Assembly: GCF_029866485.1 (NCBI RefSeq)
Contig: NZ_CP092332.1
Location: 868,001-932,000 of the forward strand
Origin: Flavobacterium keumense
GTDB lineage: Bacteria; Bacteroidota; Bacteroidia; Flavobacteriales; Flavobacteriaceae
Reading direction: 5' to 3'
Length of the DNA: 64,000 nt
This document shows, one piece after another, positions 56,683 to 64,000 of this stretch; position 1 is the stretch's first letter; each line of letters opens with the position of its first letter. The position numbers were made by a program, and so were the translations under genes. The notes under the pieces were generated by a model that did not search any database, had not been told where the DNA came from, and saw only the letters and a list, made by a program, of their open reading frames with translations.

Positions 56683-57831
56683 ATGAAAAAATTACCTGTA
56701 ACTCTTTCAGATAAATTAGCGCTGCGGTTGCAAAACAACGCCTTGAGGCAGTTGCCAAAAGCTTCTGACTTGGTAGATTTTGCTTCGAATGATTATTTGG
56801 GATTTTCTAAATCCGATGCGATTTTTGAAGCAACGCATCAGTATTTACTAGACCATAATCAGAAACAAAATGGAGCGACAGGCTCTCGTTTACTTTCAGG
56901 AAATCATCAAGTTTATCAAGTTACCGAAGACTGTATTGCTCAATTTCATCAAGCGCCAGCAGCCTTGATTTTCAATTCAGGGTATGATGCTAATGTGGGT
57001 TTTTTTAGTGCGATTCCTCAAAAGGGAGATTTGATTTTGTACGATGAATTGTGTCACGCGTCCATTCGTGATGGAATCCAATTATCGAATGCAAAGGCCT
57101 ATAAATTCCAACACAATGACTTGGAAGATTTAGAACGATTGTTAGTTCGACATCCGGATACTACTATTTATATTGTTACTGAATCGGTTTTTTCAATGGA
57201 TGGTGATACGCCTAATCTAGAAGAATTAGTTCAATTGACTGAAAAACACAAAGCCTATGTAGTGGTTGATGAGGCGCATGCTTTGGGGGTTTTTGGTGAA
57301 AAAGGGGAAGGGTTAGTGCAAAGTTTAAGTTTACAAGAAACTGTTTTTGCCCGAATTATGACGTTCGGAAAAGGATTGGGTTGCCATGGAGCTGCCGTTT
57401 TAGGAGGAGAAGATTTGAAGAGTTACTTAGTCAATTTTGCGCGAAGTTTTATCTATACAACGGGTTTGTCACCCCATTCGGTGGCGACTATTTTGACCGC
57501 TTATGAGCAGTTAGAAAGAGCAACCCACAGCCAACAACAATTAAAAAATAACATCGCTCATTTCAATCAAGAAAAGAATCGGTTGAGTTTAAAAACGTTG
57601 TTTGTTCGCAGTAAATCAGCCATTCAATCGGCTATAATTCCGGGGAATGAAAAAGTAAAAAGCATAGCACAACAATTACAAAGTAAGGGATTTGATGTGA
57701 AACCTATTTTGTCGCCAACAGTACCCGAAGGTCAAGAACGCTTACGATTTTGTTTACATAGTTTTAATTCAGAACAAGAAATAACCGAGGTGTTACAATT
57801 GTTGAGTGCTCTTATTTTTTTAGGAGCTTAA
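56683..57831 (+). CDS. bioF: 8-amino-7-oxononanoate synthase
   Basis: BioF condenses pimeloyl thioester with alanine, using PLP, in biotin synthesis. The protein has the alpha-oxoamine synthase motifs in order: DFASNDYLGF, NGATGSRLLSGN, NSGYDANVGFF, DELCHASIRDG, VVDEAHALGVFG and the PLP Lys in MTFGKGLGCHGA. I start at ATG 56683 (MKKLPVTLSDKL, 382 residues) because an upstream TTG lies inside the promoter box. It is the first of four genes that form the biotin cluster. Confidence 0.93.
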   Translation: MKKLPVTLSDKLALRLQNNALRQLPKASDLVDFASNDYLGFSKSDAIFEATHQYLLDHNQKQNGATGSRLLSGNHQVYQVTEDCIAQFHQAPAALIFNSGYDANVGFFSAIPQKGDLILYDELCHASIRDGIQLSNAKAYKFQHNDLEDLERLLVRHPDTTIYIVTESVFSMDGDTPNLEELVQLTEKHKAYVVVDEAHALGVFGEKGEGLVQSLSLQETVFARIMTFGKGLGCHGAAVLGGEDLKSYLVNFARSFIYTTGLSPHSVATILTAYEQLERATHSQQQLKNNIAHFNQEKNRLSLKTLFVRSKSAIQSAIIPGNEKVKSIAQQLQSKGFDVKPILSPTVPEGQERLRFCLHSFNSEQEITEVLQLLSALIFLGA

Positions 57832-57886
57832 TTGTTGTGAACTTAGTGAAAACTTAGCGACCTTTGTGGTTGAATACTCTATTAAT

Positions 57887-58507
57887 ATGAAATTATTTAT
57901 AACAGGCATTTCGACCGATGTGGGCAAAACAATTGCTTCGGCAATTATTGTGGAAGCGCTCCAAGCCGATTATTGGAAACCGATTCAGGCAGGTGATTTA
58001 GAACACTCGGATACCCATAAAGTACAAGCCTTAGTTTCGAATACACAATCGCAATTTCATCCGAATAGTTATGCTTTGCAAACTCCAGCAAGTCCGCATT
58101 TAGCTGCTGCGAAAGACAGAATAACTATCGATTTGAACCAAATTCAAGAGCCTCAAACCAAGAATCACTTGGTCATTGAAGGAGCGGGAGGCATTTTGGT
58201 TCCGCTTAATGAAACACAATCGGTGGTAGATATTATTCAGTCCGATTATAAAGTAATTGTAGTTTCTAGACACTATTTAGGCAGTATTAATCATACGTTA
58301 TTAACGGTAGAAGCCTTGCAAAACCGAAAGTTGTCTATTGCAGGAATTGTTTTTTCTGGCGAAGAAAACACAAGTTCTGAATCTATAATTTTAAACAGAA
58401 CGGGTTTGCCGTGCATTGGCAGAATTGACCAAGAACCGTATTTTGATACCAACGTCATAGTAGAATATGCCGATTTGTTTCGAGAGAATCTTTTGAAAAT
58501 TCAATAG
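57887..58507 (+). CDS. bioD: Dethiobiotin synthetase
   Basis: BioD closes the ureido ring of dethiobiotin with CO2 and ATP. The protein has the P-loop ITGISTDVGKTIAS near residue 4, KPIQAGDLEHSD and VIEGAGGILVPLNE. I take ATG 57887 (MKLFITGIST, 206 residues); the frame is open seven codons upstream. It lies between bioF and bioA, with spacers of 55 and 65 bases made of repeated short words. Confidence 0.93.
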   Translation: MKLFITGISTDVGKTIASAIIVEALQADYWKPIQAGDLEHSDTHKVQALVSNTQSQFHPNSYALQTPASPHLAAAKDRITIDLNQIQEPQTKNHLVIEGAGGILVPLNETQSVVDIIQSDYKVIVVSRHYLGSINHTLLTVEALQNRKLSIAGIVFSGEENTSSESIILNRTGLPCIGRIDQEPYFDTNVIVEYADLFRENLLKIQ

Positions 58508-58572
58508 CAATCACAATATCAAAAATCAATTTCTGAAATCGTTACTCTACAATCAAAAATCTTCAATCTACT

Positions 58573-59844
58573 ATGAGTTTAACCGAAAAAGACAGTCAAT
58601 ACCTTTGGCATCCGTATACACAACATAAGACCGCTTCGGCTCCTATTGCGATTACAAAAGGGAAAGGTGCTTTGTTGTGGGATGAAAATGATAAAGAATA
58701 TATTGATGCGATTGCGTCTTGGTGGGTAAATCCGTACGGGCATTCCAATATGTTTATCGCTGATGCGATTTACAAGCAATTGACTACTTTAGAACACGTG
58801 CTTTTTGGCGGATTTACACACGAACCTGCTGTGGTTTTGGCTGAAAAATTGATGGCGATTTTGCCTAAAAACCAACAAAAATTATTCTTTTCAGATAATG
58901 GATCTACCGCTGTAGAAGTGGCGATTAAAGTGGCATTGCAGTATTTTTTCAATAAAGGAGAAAAGAAAACAACAATTATTGCCTTCGAAAATGCGTTTCA
59001 CGGTGACACATTTGCAGCTATGGCAGCGAGCGGAATTTCTTTTTTTACCGATGCTTTTCAAGGAATGTTTATTGATGTAATTCGGATTCCTGTTCCAGTT
59101 GTTGGACAAGAAAAATCCTGTTTTGAAGCTTTGGTCAAAGTTCTAAAAGATCACCATTGCGCTGGATTTATCTACGAACCTTTGGTACAAGGTGCCGCAG
59201 GAATGGTGATGTACGAACCCGCTGCTTTGGATACCTTAATCCGAATGTGTAAAGACAATAACGTGTTGACGATTGCTGATGAAGTGATGACAGGTTTTGG
59301 AAAAACAGGAAAAACCTTTGCTTCGGATTATCTAACAGAACAACCCGATATGATGTGTTTGTCCAAAGCTTTAACAGGTGGTACGATTCCGATGGCAATT
59401 ACGACTTTCACTCAAGAAATTTTCGATGCGTTTTATGATAAAGATATTAATAAGGCGTTGTTTCATGGGCACACATTTACGGCGAATCCAACGGGTTGTG
59501 CTGCGGCTTTAGCGAGTTTGGAATTGTTACAAACTCCTGAAATGCAAGCCAATATTTTGCGAGTAAATGCCAATCATTTGGCTTTTGAAAAAAGAGTCCA
59601 ATCACATCCAAAAGTAGTAACTACCCGAGTATTAGGGGTTATTTTTGCTTTGGAAATCAAGACCGAATCGGCTGCAAGTTATTACGGAAATTTGCGTAAC
59701 AAATTGTATAATTTCTTTATTGGAAATGGCGTGATATTACGTCCTGTGGGCAATATTGTGTATGTGCTGCCGCCGTATATAATTACGGACGAGCAATTAG
59801 AAAAAGTCTATCAAGTAGTCGAAAGTGCTCTTGAAATAGTGTAA
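58573..59844 (+). CDS. bioA: Adenosylmethionine--8-amino-7-oxononanoate aminotransferase
   Basis: BioA transfers an amino group from S-adenosylmethionine to 8-amino-7-oxononanoate. The 423-residue class III aminotransferase shows YLWHPYTQHKTA, FSDNGSTAVEVAIK, AFHGDTFAAMA, DEVMTGFGKTGK and the PLP Lys in CLSKALTGGTIPM, and ends normally. The ketoacyl synthase gene begins two bases after its stop or slightly later. Confidence 0.95.
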   Translation: MSLTEKDSQYLWHPYTQHKTASAPIAITKGKGALLWDENDKEYIDAIASWWVNPYGHSNMFIADAIYKQLTTLEHVLFGGFTHEPAVVLAEKLMAILPKNQQKLFFSDNGSTAVEVAIKVALQYFFNKGEKKTTIIAFENAFHGDTFAAMAASGISFFTDAFQGMFIDVIRIPVPVVGQEKSCFEALVKVLKDHHCAGFIYEPLVQGAAGMVMYEPAALDTLIRMCKDNNVLTIADEVMTGFGKTGKTFASDYLTEQPDMMCLSKALTGGTIPMAITTFTQEIFDAFYDKDINKALFHGHTFTANPTGCAAALASLELLQTPEMQANILRVNANHLAFEKRVQSHPKVVTTRVLGVIFALEIKTESAASYYGNLRNKLYNFFIGNGVILRPVGNIVYVLPPYIITDEQLEKVYQVVESALEIV

Positions 59845-59846
59845 TT

Positions 59847-61019
59847 TTGCATAAAAATAGTCCTTTGTCACCAACTATCTCCATAACGGCCATTGCTTCT
59901 GTTTCTCCTTTGGGGAATGAACCAGAAACTATTTGGAATAAGTACCAAAACCTTAATCCGTGTTTTCAAAGTCGGTTTTTAGATCAAAAAGAAACTTTGA
60001 TTGCTCCTTTGGACGAAGATTCCAAACCTCAAATCGAGGCTTTGAGACAATCGGATAGTAAATACAAATTTTTAGACAATTCTGTTTTGTTTGCCATGCT
60101 CGCTTCGCGCAAAGCTATTGCAAAAGCGGGTTGGTCAAAAAATGATGTTTTCGGAATCAATATTGGTTCGTCTCGCGGTGCCACCGATTTATTCGAAAAG
60201 CACTTTCAAGAATATACTACAACGGGCAAAGCACAGACTTTGGCTTCGCCAACCACCACTTTGGGTAATATTTCTTCTTGGGTAGCCCATGATTTGCAGA
60301 CTGAGGGCCCTGAAATTTCGCATTCAATCACCTGTTCTACCGCTTTGCATGCGGTTTTGAATGGCGTGGCTTGGTTGCGTTCGGGAATGGCAGATAAATT
60401 TTTGGTTGGCGGTAGCGAAGCGCCTTTGACTGATTTTACCATTGCCCAAATGCGTGCCTTAAAAATCTATTCTCGAAGCGAAGAACACTACCCGAATCGC
60501 GCTTTGGATTTAGATAAAACGCAAAATACGATGATTTTGGGCGAAGGTGCTGGCGTTTGTTGTTTGGAAATTGGAAAAAAAGAAAATGCCTTGGCTTACA
60601 TCGAAGGCATTGGTTATGCTACCGAAATTTTAGAACATAATATTTCCATTTCTGCGGAGGCAGATTGTTTCCAAAAATCCATGAAAATGGCTTTGGCCAA
60701 CACAGATGTATCCGAAGTAGATGCCATTGTAATGCACGCTCCTGGAACTATCAAAGGCGATTTGACAGAATATAGAGCTATTGAAAAAGTATTTGGCAGC
60801 AAGCTCCCTTTATTGACCACCAACAAATGGAAAATAGGACATACGTTTGGTGCTTCGGGCATTTTGAGTTTGGAGTTGGCCATCTTAATGTTGCAACATA
60901 ATCAGTTTGTGGGCGTTCCTTTTGCGATAGCACAAACACCAACAAAACCTATCAAAAAAGTATTGGTGAATGCCGTTGGTTTTGGGGGAAATGCGGTGAG
61001 TGTGTTGGTATCAATTTAA
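59847..61019 (+). CDS. Beta-ketoacyl synthase in the biotin gene cluster
   Basis: The protein is a FabF-like condensing enzyme with catalytic Cys163 in SITCSTALHAV, His297 in VMHAPGTIKGD and His332 in KWKIGHTFGASG (numbered from TTG 59847). No ATG fits; the start is TTG 59847, two bases after bioA, or TTG 59865. A TAATTTTG box covers the first of these, as at dusB, so the second is quite possible. At 390 residues it is near normal length. Its place after bioA suggests it supplies the pimeloyl chain for biotin, which is inference from position. Confidence 0.88.
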   Translation: MHKNSPLSPTISITAIASVSPLGNEPETIWNKYQNLNPCFQSRFLDQKETLIAPLDEDSKPQIEALRQSDSKYKFLDNSVLFAMLASRKAIAKAGWSKNDVFGINIGSSRGATDLFEKHFQEYTTTGKAQTLASPTTTLGNISSWVAHDLQTEGPEISHSITCSTALHAVLNGVAWLRSGMADKFLVGGSEAPLTDFTIAQMRALKIYSRSEEHYPNRALDLDKTQNTMILGEGAGVCCLEIGKKENALAYIEGIGYATEILEHNISISAEADCFQKSMKMALANTDVSEVDAIVMHAPGTIKGDLTEYRAIEKVFGSKLPLLTTNKWKIGHTFGASGILSLELAILMLQHNQFVGVPFAIAQTPTKPIKKVLVNAVGFGGNAVSVLVSI

Positions 61020-61039
61020 ATTAACTTTTTAAAAAAATA

Positions 61040-61184
61040 GTGCCTTTAGGCACAGAATAAAGGTAGACTTGTAGGGTATGTTTTCGAGAGTGCCGTTAGG
61101 TTCGAAATAATATAAATCCCGTACCTACGGCACGGAAAAACACGTTCGAATTTTTTTTCCATAATCTTGTGCCTAGTAGCACAA
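61040..61184. repeat. Cluster of GTGCC-type palindromic repeats
   Basis: Three related hairpin words occur: GTGCC-TTTA-GGCAC at 61040-61053, GTGCCG..-type text with CGTACCTACGGCACG near 61088-61133, and TTGTGC-CTAGTA-GCACAA at 61167-61184. They lie between the convergent ketoacyl synthase and recX genes and look like REP-type repeats. No clear T-run terminator is present. Confidence 0.6.
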
Positions 61185-61188
61185 AAAT

Positions 61189-61665
61189 CTAATTTTTCCC
61201 AGCTTCTAACTCTTTCACTTTTTCGTACACCATAGTACTTTCGTAGCCTTTTCGCAATAAGAAATCACAACATTTTTTACGTTTTTTGAGTCCGTTGGAT
61301 TCTTTAATGGAATACCAATTTCGTTCGGCCAAAGCATTGAAATTTGCTTCATATTCTTCAGGGGTAATTTCTTTAAGTGCCAAATTGATGTTGTAAGTGG
61401 AGATATTTCTCAATTTCAATTCGTTTACAATACGAACTTTGCCCCAAAACTTAATGCGGTGTTTTCCTCGGGCAAAACTACAGGCAAACCGACTTTCGTT
61501 GAGGTAGTTTTCTTGGATTAAATGAGCCAAAATTTCGTCAATTTCTGCCGAATCCATTTTCATAGTGCGTAATTTTTGCACCACTTCATCGTGGCAACGC
61601 TCCTGATAGGCACAGAAATGTTCTATTTTATGAATCGCTTCTTTAACGGAATTGACTTCGCTCAT
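61189..61665 (-). CDS. recX: Regulatory protein RecX
   Basis: RecX binds RecA filaments and limits their activity. The 158-residue helical protein has the RecX pattern: ALHKI-like AIHKIEHFCAYQERCHDEVVQKL, IDEILAHLIQENYLNESRFACSFARGKHRIKFWGKVRIVNEL, and the C-terminal KKCCDFLLRKGYESTMVYEKVKEL. Length is normal. It is not next to recA here and is convergent with the ketoacyl synthase. Confidence 0.93.
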   Translation of the reverse strand: MSEVNSVKEAIHKIEHFCAYQERCHDEVVQKLRTMKMDSAEIDEILAHLIQENYLNESRFACSFARGKHRIKFWGKVRIVNELKLRNISTYNINLALKEITPEEYEANFNALAERNWYSIKESNGLKKRKKCCDFLLRKGYESTMVYEKVKELEAGKN

Positions 61666-61831
61666 TGAGGTAGTTTTTATACTCGAAAAATAAGTAATTT
61701 ATTTGGATTGCCATCTTTCGGTTTGCCAAAAATCACTAAATGTGGGTATTTCAATCTGTTTGTTTTTAAGTTAAGTTTGTGATAACTAGTTGAATTAGTA
61801 CGTAATAACCATAATTTAAAGCGCCCCCTTT

Positions 61832-64000
61832 ATGTTATCTTTTACCCAAATTAAACCCAAAAAAAGGGTAGTCTTGGTGCTATTCTTTTTTCTTTCTTGT
61901 TTTGGCTACAGCCAAGAAGTACAACTTGATCCTAAATTTAACTCCTATGATGACGGACTTTTGGGCGATGGCTTTGATGGAACCGTCCGAACATTGTCTC
62001 TTCAAACCGACGGAAAATTAATAGTAGGAGGTGAATTTCTAAATTATAATGGCAGTGCCAGTCCGTATCTCTGTCGCTTACAGACGGACGGTTCTAAAGA
62101 TATTGGATTTAATCTTGGCACTTCTTTCAACGGAAAAATTTATACTTCGGTTATCCAACCTGATGGTAAAATTATTGTGGCGGGAGCCTTTACTACTTGT
62201 AATGGAATTCCAGTAGGACGCTTGGTGCGGTTGAATACAGACGGTTCGAGAGATACAACTTTCGATACCTCTATTGCGGCGAGTAGTGGTACTATTTATG
62301 GGCTGGCTTTACAGATTGATGGCAAAGTATTGGTGGTAGGAAGTTTTACCAAATTCAATGGAATTACCGTAAACAGAATTGCAAGGATTTTACCTAATGG
62401 TGATTTGGATAGTAGTTTTGTTACAGGGACAGGAACCACAAGTACAATTGACGATGTGGCGATTGCTCCTGATGGTAAAATAGTGCTTTCGGGATCGTTT
62501 AGTTCTTTTAATGGGAATACTAATTATTCCAAATTAGTTCAGTTACATTCAGATGGAAGCATTGACACTACTTTTTCTATAGGTGCTGGATTTGATGATG
62601 CTATTGAAGCTATTGCAGTCCAGTCAGATGGTAAAATTGTAGTAGGGGGTAGTTTTTTAAATTATAATGGAACATCTCAAAATAGAATTGTTCGTTTGAA
62701 TGCGAATGGAACTGTTGACACAAGTTTTCTCTCTGGATCGGGGTTTAATAATGGAGCACTTCATGCAATTCATAGTACTTCTAGCGGAATTCTAGTAGGC
62801 GGTAGCTTTAGCGGTACTTATAAATCGACAGCTGTCAATCGTTTGGTTTTGTTAAATTCAAACGGGACAGTGAATACCAATTTTGACATAGGCGCGGGAC
62901 CATCTTCAGCGACGATATACGGTTTGTGTGAGTCAACAGATAGCTTTTTTGTAGGAGGTTCTTTTTCTGTTTTTGATGATTTGAAACAGGGAAAGTTAGC
63001 TAAAATTAGTACCGTTGGCGAATTGGATTCAGGGTATTTAACAGCTGGAGTAGGATTTGACAAAGCGGTAGACAAAATAGTTCCTTTAGCAGATGGAAGT
63101 TATATCGCTTTTGGAAGTTTTACTCAATTCAATGGAAAACAAGTTAATCGAATGGCAAAACTGACAGCAAACGGTGAGTTGGACACCACTTTCAATTCGA
63201 ATCAATCTGGATTTGATAATACAGTCAAAGAAGTAATGGTACTACCAGAAGGGAAACTTCTTGTGGCGGGAAATTTTACAAAATACAATGGTGTTCCTAT
63301 CAAACGAATAGTTCGTTTGAATCCAGATGGGACTATTGATGTGTCTTTTACTATTGGTTCTGGTTTTAACTATATGGTTTATGCTTTGGCTTTGCAGCTT
63401 GACGACAAAATTATAGTGGCCGGCAGTTTTACTTCTTATAATGGGGTGTTAGTAAAAAAAGTGATTCGGTTATTACCCGATGGTAATTTGGATACTAGTT
63501 TTACTATTGGAACAAATCCTGATGCAACACCGAATTTATTGGTTCTCCAAGCTGATGGGAAGGTTGTAGTAGGCGGAGATTTTGCTATTTTTAACGGAAT
63601 CACTTCCAATAAATTGATTCGGTTGAACACAGATGGGTCTGTCGATTCTAGTTTCTCTGTTGGGACAGGATTTGTTGGGTCTATTTATACTATAGCATTA
63701 CAAAATGACGGAAAAATTCTTGTGGGAGGTTCACTATCCAAATACAACGGACAAACGATTGGCAAAATAATACGATTGAATTCTAATGGAACTTCAGACA
63801 CAACGTTTAATTCAGGAACTGGTTTTAGTGGAGGAACAGTGCGTTCCATCGTGGCACAATCTAACGGAAGGATTTTAGTAGGTGGTTCTTTTTCGCGGAA
63901 TTATAATGGGGCGACTGTAAAAAGAATGGTGCGTTTATTGCCCGATGGGACTTACGATGTTTCTTTTCCAATTATTTTGAATGGGCAACTCAATAGTATT
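61832..64000 (+). CDS. Delta-60 repeat protein, 3' end beyond window
   Basis: An open frame of 723 codons runs from ATG 61832 off the right edge. It has a signal peptide (RVVLVLFFFLSCFGYSQ) and then about thirteen tandem units of 50-60 residues with the theme QxDGKIIVGGSF..NG....RIVRLN.DGT.DTTF..G.GF, the delta-60 repeat, which forms propeller-like blades. Two units near the middle are degenerate. In Flavobacteria such proteins are often secreted by the type IX system through a C-terminal sorting domain, which would lie outside the window. Substrate and binding partner are unknown. Confidence 0.9.
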   Translation, partial: MLSFTQIKPKKRVVLVLFFFLSCFGYSQEVQLDPKFNSYDDGLLGDGFDGTVRTLSLQTDGKLIVGGEFLNYNGSASPYLCRLQTDGSKDIGFNLGTSFNGKIYTSVIQPDGKIIVAGAFTTCNGIPVGRLVRLNTDGSRDTTFDTSIAASSGTIYGLALQIDGKVLVVGSFTKFNGITVNRIARILPNGDLDSSFVTGTGTTSTIDDVAIAPDGKIVLSGSFSSFNGNTNYSKLVQLHSDGSIDTTFSIGAGFDDAIEAIAVQSDGKIVVGGSFLNYNGTSQNRIVRLNANGTVDTSFLSGSGFNNGALHAIHSTSSGILVGGSFSGTYKSTAVNRLVLLNSNGTVNTNFDIGAGPSSATIYGLCESTDSFFVGGSFSVFDDLKQGKLAKISTVGELDSGYLTAGVGFDKAVDKIVPLADGSYIAFGSFTQFNGKQVNRMAKLTANGELDTTFNSNQSGFDNTVKEVMVLPEGKLLVAGNFTKYNGVPIKRIVRLNPDGTIDVSFTIGSGFNYMVYALALQLDDKIIVAGSFTSYNGVLVKKVIRLLPDGNLDTSFTIGTNPDATPNLLVLQADGKVVVGGDFAIFNGITSNKLIRLNTDGSVDSSFSVGTGFVGSIYTIALQNDGKILVGGSLSKYNGQTIGKIIRLNSNGTSDTTFNSGTGFSGGTVRSIVAQSNGRILVGGSFSRNYNGATVKRMVRLLPDGTYDVSFPIILNGQLNSI

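Overview
This window is AT-rich chromosomal DNA of a member of the Bacteroidota, almost certainly Flavobacterium or a close relative. The assignment rests on the gene set (mevalonate-pathway HMG-CoA synthase, type-B succinate:menaquinone oxidoreductase, TonB receptor with an N-terminal carboxypeptidase-like domain, DUF4270 lipoprotein beside glmS, atpD-atpC as a separate unit, large delta-60 repeat protein), on low-GC codon use, and on many promoters matching the Bacteroidota pattern TTG-N17-22-TAnnTTTG. I saw no phage, insertion sequence with a transposase, CRISPR array or rRNA. Most of the window is ordinary core genome.

Layout. 1-2410: the end of an unknown gene and a decayed ~700-residue secreted-protein gene. 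2389-9559: comF, glycyl-tRNA synthetase (frameshifted as read), a small outer-membrane barrel, thiL, lepA and dusB. 9566-11159: rbfA and a FtsX-like permease. 11315-19752: an AddA-like helicase-nuclease and an AddB-like nuclease that flank two tandem OmpA-type genes. 19749-23365: hydrolase, Xaa-Pro aminopeptidase and HMG-CoA synthase. 23715-27339: sdhCAB. 27425-31748: nitrilase-family amidase, Ig-like lipoprotein, methylmalonyl-CoA epimerase, a CAU tRNA, a ~480-bp block of intergenic repeats, and riboflavin synthase. 31809-36809: pdxA, then DUF177-rpmF-fabH-accB-accC (start of fatty acid synthesis). 37005-41568: DUF1569 protein, S9 peptidase, mtgA and panCD. 41676-45928: a GT5-like synthase fragment, a DUF4270 lipoprotein (frameshifted as read) and glmS. 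46178-52664: TonB receptor, SGNH hydrolase lipoprotein and atpDC. 52727-55647: a three-gene unit of barrel, vanadium-haloperoxidase-like lipoprotein and DoxX protein. 56683-61019: biotin genes bioF, bioD, bioA and a ketoacyl synthase. 61189-64000: recX and the start of a delta-60 repeat protein.

Genes that work together: AddA and AddB (double-strand break processing); SdhCAB (respiration); FabH, AccB and AccC with rpmF (fatty acid initiation and ribosome supply); PanC and PanD (pantothenate); BioF, BioD and BioA with the ketoacyl synthase (biotin); AtpD and AtpC (F1 ATPase).

The points most worth a second look are: single-base-type frameshifts in glyS and the DUF4270 gene; promoter boxes so close to start codons that rbfA, glyS and bioF should be leaderless or nearly so; an AddB with only one cysteine, so no Fe-S staple; a barrel/haloperoxidase/DoxX operon; a ketoacyl synthase at the end of the biotin genes; and several families of palindromic intergenic repeats.
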